DNA of 8,675 bases, taken from the NCBI GenBank assembly GCA_021786215.1, contig JAJYNT010000148.1, positions 1 to 8,675 of the forward strand. Direction: 5' to 3'. A program made the translations under genes and the position numbers. The notes under the pieces are model-generated. The model was not told the origin of the DNA and made no database searches. It saw only the letters and a list, made by a program, of their open reading frames with translations. Source of the stretch: Chloroflexota bacterium (GTDB lineage Bacteria; Chloroflexota; UBA6077). Positions within the stretch are counted from its first letter, which is position 1. Every line of letters starts with the position of its first letter. This document shows positions 5,547 through 8,675 of the stretch, piece by piece.

Positions 5547-6485
5547 ATGACCGGCGAATTTCCCCACGTTCCAGTTCTATACAGAGAGGCCATCGAAGCC
5601 CTGAAGCCCAAGGACGGGGCTTCGTACGTGGACTGCACCGTGGGTGCCGGTGGCCACGCTGAGGGCCTGCTCGAAGCGGCGGGTCCCAACGCGCGACTGC
5701 TTGGCTTGGACGCGGATCCGGATGCCCTGGCGATAGCACATCAAAGACTTGCCCGTTTCGGCGATCGAGTGAGGCTGCTCAACGTCAGCTTTCGCTCCCT
5801 GGCCGATACTGCTCGGTCTGCTGGTTTCCTGCCGGTCGACGGCGTTCTCTTCGATCTCGGGCTGTCTTCCATGCAGCTGGATAGATTCCCCAGGGGCTTC
5901 TCCTTCCAGAGGGAAGAGCCGCTCGACATGCGGTTTGACCCGAGGCAGGCACGCACCGCGGCAGACATAGTCAATACCGCGAGCGAGTTGGAATTGAGAA
6001 GGATGCTTTACGACTTCGGTGAAGAGAGCCACGCCGCTGCCATCGCTCGGGCCATCGTGCGCCAGCGCTCCATCAAGCGGATCGACACCACCAAGGATCT
6101 GGCGGAGATCGTGGTAAGGGTGATGGGTCCACGCCGAGGCGGCAAGCATTCAGCTACAAAGACATTCCAGGCCCTGAGGATCGCCGTGAACGAAGAGTTG
6201 CAAAGCTTGCGCGAGGCTCTGCCGCAAGCGCTGGAGATCCTGACTAAAGGGGGGCGGCTGGCGGTGATCTCATTCCATTCCCTGGAGGACAGGATTGTGA
6301 AGGAGTTCATGAGGGAGGAATCCTCTCGGTGCATTTGCCCGCCCGGGCTGCCGGTTTGTGTGTGTGGTAAACAGGCCACCTTGCGGCTGATTTCTAGGAA
6401 ACCCATGGTGGCTTCAGCCGAGGAGTTGGAGCGTAATCCCAGGTCACGCAGCGCGAAACTGCGGGTGGCCGAAAAGATAGTGTAA
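5547..6485 (+). CDS. rsmH: 16S rRNA (cytosine(1402)-N(4))-methyltransferase RsmH
   Basis: RsmH (MraW) uses S-adenosylmethionine to methylate N4 of C1402 in the decoding centre of 16S rRNA. From the ATG at 5547 it is 312 residues, normal for the family. Motifs in order are: FPHVPVLYREAI at the N terminus; the SAM-binding loop VDCTVGAGGHAEG (28-40); GLDADPDA (53-60); FDLGLSSMQLD (102-112); LDMRFD (126-131); ATKTFQALRIAVN (203-215); ISFHSLEDRIVK (241-252); and the C-terminal NPRSRSAKLR (297-306). A cysteine-rich stretch, RCICPPGLPVCVCGK (261-275), precedes the last motif. An in-frame TTG at 5532 would add five residues. I prefer the ATG because GGA sits 6 bases before it and the family starts close to FxHxPVL. 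Confidence 0.96.
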   Translation: MTGEFPHVPVLYREAIEALKPKDGASYVDCTVGAGGHAEGLLEAAGPNARLLGLDADPDALAIAHQRLARFGDRVRLLNVSFRSLADTARSAGFLPVDGVLFDLGLSSMQLDRFPRGFSFQREEPLDMRFDPRQARTAADIVNTASELELRRMLYDFGEESHAAAIARAIVRQRSIKRIDTTKDLAEIVVRVMGPRRGGKHSATKTFQALRIAVNEELQSLREALPQALEILTKGGRLAVISFHSLEDRIVKEFMREESSRCICPPGLPVCVCGKQATLRLISRKPMVASAEELERNPRSRSAKLRVAEKIV

Positions 6486-6504
6486 TGGAGTGGGAGGCAG
6501 AAAC

Positions 6505-7005
6505 TTGGCACTGGCAGAAGTATCTCCTCAACCTATAGCTCTGCCAAGGCGAGCAAGGATGGAGCCCCAGAGTGGGTTGCTCCCCAAGCTCATGGCCTGG
6601 CTCCCGCTGGTCAGTGTCCTGATCGGCATCGCCAGTCTCTTCTATCTGACTCAAACCAGCGAGTTGACGACGACCGGCTACAGCATTCAGGACTTGACGT
6701 CCCAGGAGAACGACTGGAAACTGCGCAACCAGCAGCTATCCCTGGAAGTGGACAAAGCCAGGTCGCTGGCAACAGTGGAGGCCGAAGCTACCAAGCGGCT
6801 GGGGATGATCCCGCCCAAGAATGTGGTGTATCTCCAGGTTACTCCTCAGGATCTATCTCGGCGAGCGACGCCGGCCAGCCGTGGTGAGGCATCGAGCGTC
6901 CCGTCCCTGGAGAAGGCCTCCTCGGCTCCTGTCAAGAGCCTTCTGGACAAACTTCGAGATTCCCTTTCCAGCGTCCTGGTGCCACGCTCCTTACGAAAGC
7001 CATAG
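6505..7005 (+). CDS. ftsL: Cell division protein FtsL-like
   Basis: This is a small bitopic membrane protein of 166 residues from the TTG at 6505. A short basic N-terminal tail is followed by one transmembrane helix (about 30-50, AWLPLVSVLIGIASLFYL). Next comes a heptad-like coiled coil (about 55-90), then the motif ATKRLGMIPPKNVVYLQV (95-112), the hallmark of the FtsL/DivIC group. A Ser/Pro/Arg-rich tail follows that is longer than in most FtsL proteins. FtsL joins FtsB/DivIC and FtsQ/DivIB at the septum and activates FtsW/FtsI. Position between rsmH and ftsI is the classical one. The TTG start is chosen because GGGAGG (6492-6497) lies 7 bases before it; the GTG at 6490 has no properly spaced site. 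The assignment to FtsL and not FtsB rests on gene order. Confidence 0.85.
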   Translation: MALAEVSPQPIALPRRARMEPQSGLLPKLMAWLPLVSVLIGIASLFYLTQTSELTTTGYSIQDLTSQENDWKLRNQQLSLEVDKARSLATVEAEATKRLGMIPPKNVVYLQVTPQDLSRRATPASRGEASSVPSLEKASSAPVKSLLDKLRDSLSSVLVPRSLRKP

Positions 7006-7065
7006 AACCCTTCGGCTCTGCTCCAGGATCACAGTCAGTTGCCCTATCCCGTATTGAAACCACAA

Positions 7066-7084
7066 CCGGCCGGCAGCCGGCGGG
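7066..7084 (+). other. GC-rich hairpin in the ftsL-ftsI gap
   Basis: GCCGG (7069-7073) pairs with CCGGC (7077-7081) around a CAG loop; one mismatch then allows CC (7066-7067) to pair with GG (7083-7084). No T run follows, so it is not a classical terminator. It lies in a 125-bp gap, long for this cluster, and might affect mRNA stability or expression of ftsI. No promoter with good boxes is visible in the gap. Confidence 0.45.
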
Positions 7085-7130
7085 GTGTACTCTCGTCTTG
7101 GCGAACGGTTATGAGGAGCAGTAGGTAGGT

Positions 7131-8675
7131 ATGGTTGGCGAAGTACGAGACCAGCGGTGGCGTCTCATCACCCTTTGCGTGCTTTTTGGGGGGTTTGCTG
7201 CGCTGCTGCTCTATCGCACCTACTCCTATCAGGTGGTGCAGTATCAACGCTTCCACGACCTGGCTAATCAGGAGCACCAGTTTAAGAAAGAGATCATGCC
7301 GCGCCGGGGCGACATTCTGGATCGCAACGGCAACCCTCTCGCTGTCACCGTGATGTACCAGAGCCTCTATGCCTATCCCTCGTCCATTAAGGATCCTTCT
7401 GCTCTGGCATCCACCCTGTCAAGACTTATAGGGGATCCGTCCCAGGATATCCTGGCCAAGCTGCAGACTAACACCAAAGGAGCCGTCCTGATCAAGAGCA
7501 AACTTCCGGCAGACGTTAGCACAAAAATTGCCAACCTCAGCCTGCCAGGGGTCTTCCTTCAGCGACAGCCGTTCAGAGCCTACCCTGAGGGGAGCATAGC
7601 GGCTCAGCTGCTGGGTTTCGTGGGCGAGGATTTCAAAGGGTTGGCAGGCCTAGAGTTGAGCTTGAACAAGGAACTGGCTGGCCAGCCGGGGCTTCTGGCT
7701 GCCGAGCGGGATACCTCCGGTGAGGAGATAGCCATCGGGCGGACCGAGTTGATCCCAGCGCATAATGGTTCGGATGCCATCCTCACCATCGATCGCTACA
7801 TCCAACGGATGGTGGAGCAGGAGTTGGCGAAAGGGGTCAAAGAGTACAAGGCGCGGGGAGGGTTCGTTATCGTGATGGACCCGAAGACTGGCGGCATCCT
7901 TGCCATGGCCAACCAGCCTACCTACGATCTGACTAGCGAAAACGTCTACAACCCGAGCCATGCGCAGCTGTACAAGCCCACGGCCGTTACCGATGTCTAC
8001 GAGCCGGGCTCGGTGATGAAGCTGGTCACGATGTCAGCGGGTATCGAGGAGAAAGTCATCACCCCCGATACTGCCTTCATAGATCACGGCACTGTCATGA
8101 TCGATGGGGTGATGATCCACAACTGGAACTTCCAGGGTCCCGGCAGGGAGACGATGACCCAGGTCTTGATCAACTCGGCCAACGTCGGTGCCGCGTATGT
8201 ATCTGGGCTGCTGGGTCCGGATCGTTTCTATAAGTACGTGGAAGCCTTCGGTTTCGGCAAACCAACCGGAATCGATCTGCCAGGCGAGGCCTCGGGCTAC
8301 TTCAGAACTCCCAAAGATCCGGCTTGGACCAGGATAGATCTTGCCACCAACGCGTTCGGTCAGGGCATCGCCGTCACGGCAATCCAGATGATCACCGCTG
8401 TCGCGGCCATCGCCAACGGTGGCGTGCTGATGAAGCCGATGGTGGTCAAGGCGTTTCGGAATGGGTCCTCCATTCAGGATGTTCCCCCAGTCCAGGTGAG
8501 GAGGGTGATATCGCCTGAGACGGCGAAGGCCGTGACGGGAATGATGGTCCACGTGACGGACGACAACTCTCTGAGACTTGGGGTGGTGCCTGGCTACAAG
8601 ATCGCCAGTAAGACCGGCACTGCAGACCTTCCCACCCCCGAAGGGTATACCTCTGGGCTCACCTATGCCTCTCAG
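7131..8675 (+). CDS. ftsI: Septal peptidoglycan transpeptidase FtsI (class B PBP), 3' end outside window
   Basis: The frame is open from the ATG at 7131 to the window end (515 residues, no stop), so the C terminus is missing. It has a short cytoplasmic tail, one transmembrane helix (about 11-28) and a class B dimerisation domain opening with RRGDILDRNGNPLA (58-71). The transpeptidase domain follows DAILTIDRYIQ (215-225). All three penicillin-binding motifs are present: SVMK with the nucleophile Ser294 and Lys297, SAN at 349-351, and KTG at 494-496. It cross-links septal peptidoglycan with FtsW and is activated by FtsL, encoded just before it. In many Gram-positive-like lineages PASTA domains follow; that cannot be judged here. 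GAGGAG (7113-7118) is 12 bases from the ATG, rather far, with GGTAGGT immediately upstream. An in-frame TAG at 7122 rules out an earlier start. Confidence 0.95.
   Translation, partial: MVGEVRDQRWRLITLCVLFGGFAALLLYRTYSYQVVQYQRFHDLANQEHQFKKEIMPRRGDILDRNGNPLAVTVMYQSLYAYPSSIKDPSALASTLSRLIGDPSQDILAKLQTNTKGAVLIKSKLPADVSTKIANLSLPGVFLQRQPFRAYPEGSIAAQLLGFVGEDFKGLAGLELSLNKELAGQPGLLAAERDTSGEEIAIGRTELIPAHNGSDAILTIDRYIQRMVEQELAKGVKEYKARGGFVIVMDPKTGGILAMANQPTYDLTSENVYNPSHAQLYKPTAVTDVYEPGSVMKLVTMSAGIEEKVITPDTAFIDHGTVMIDGVMIHNWNFQGPGRETMTQVLINSANVGAAYVSGLLGPDRFYKYVEAFGFGKPTGIDLPGEASGYFRTPKDPAWTRIDLATNAFGQGIAVTAIQMITAVAAIANGGVLMKPMVVKAFRNGSSIQDVPPVQVRRVISPETAKAVTGMMVHVTDDNSLRLGVVPGYKIASKTGTADLPTPEGYTSGLTYASQ

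Noticed and set aside
7039..7060. Sequence ending GTATTGAAAC, like the 3' end of many CRISPR repeats
   Set aside because: It occurs once, with no repeated copy at spacer distance and no cas gene in the window.

Overview
The window is about 60% G+C and looks like a chromosomal segment from a bacterium of the Chloroflexota (Anaerolineae-like). That assignment is inferred from the gene content and the style of the proteins; no marker in the window proves it. All nine genes lie on the + strand and almost all of the DNA is coding. I see no mobile element, CRISPR array, tRNA or rRNA.

Positions 1-190 are an apparently non-coding leader. It has a good sigma-70-type promoter (TTGCCT, 17 bp, TACAAT), then a perfect GC-rich hairpin with a short T run, then a small inverted repeat overlapping the first ribosome binding site. 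Positions 191-4768 hold five close-packed genes: a BioF2/CelD-type GNAT-fold acyltransferase, a GT4 glycosyltransferase resembling MshA, a PIG-L (LmbE/MshB-type) zinc deacetylase, a Nif3-family metalloprotein and a coiled-coil C4 zinc-ribbon protein. Gaps run from 36 bp down to a 4-base overlap. The first three could together make and modify an N-acetylamino-sugar conjugate: transfer the sugar, deacetylate it, then acylate it. This resembles the opening steps of mycothiol or bacillithiol synthesis, but no MshC or BshC cysteine-adding enzyme is present. The Nif3/zinc-ribbon pair is often found together in bacteria and has no settled function.

Positions 4769-5079 are a 311-bp regulatory gap with two weak hairpins, a textbook promoter (TTGAAA, 17 bp, TACAAT) and, directly after the -10 box, five GTGG motifs spaced exactly 10 bp apart. 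These are very likely MraZ operator boxes. Positions 5080-8675 are the start of a division and cell wall (dcw) cluster: mraZ, rsmH, an ftsL-like gene and ftsI, the last cut by the window end. MraZ probably represses its own promoter, RsmH methylates 16S rRNA, and FtsL and FtsI act in septal peptidoglycan synthesis.

The best observations are the five-box MraZ operator, the possible attenuator leader of the first operon, the amino-sugar-conjugate gene trio and a marked excess of GATC and GGATCC sites. No wholly new system is evident.
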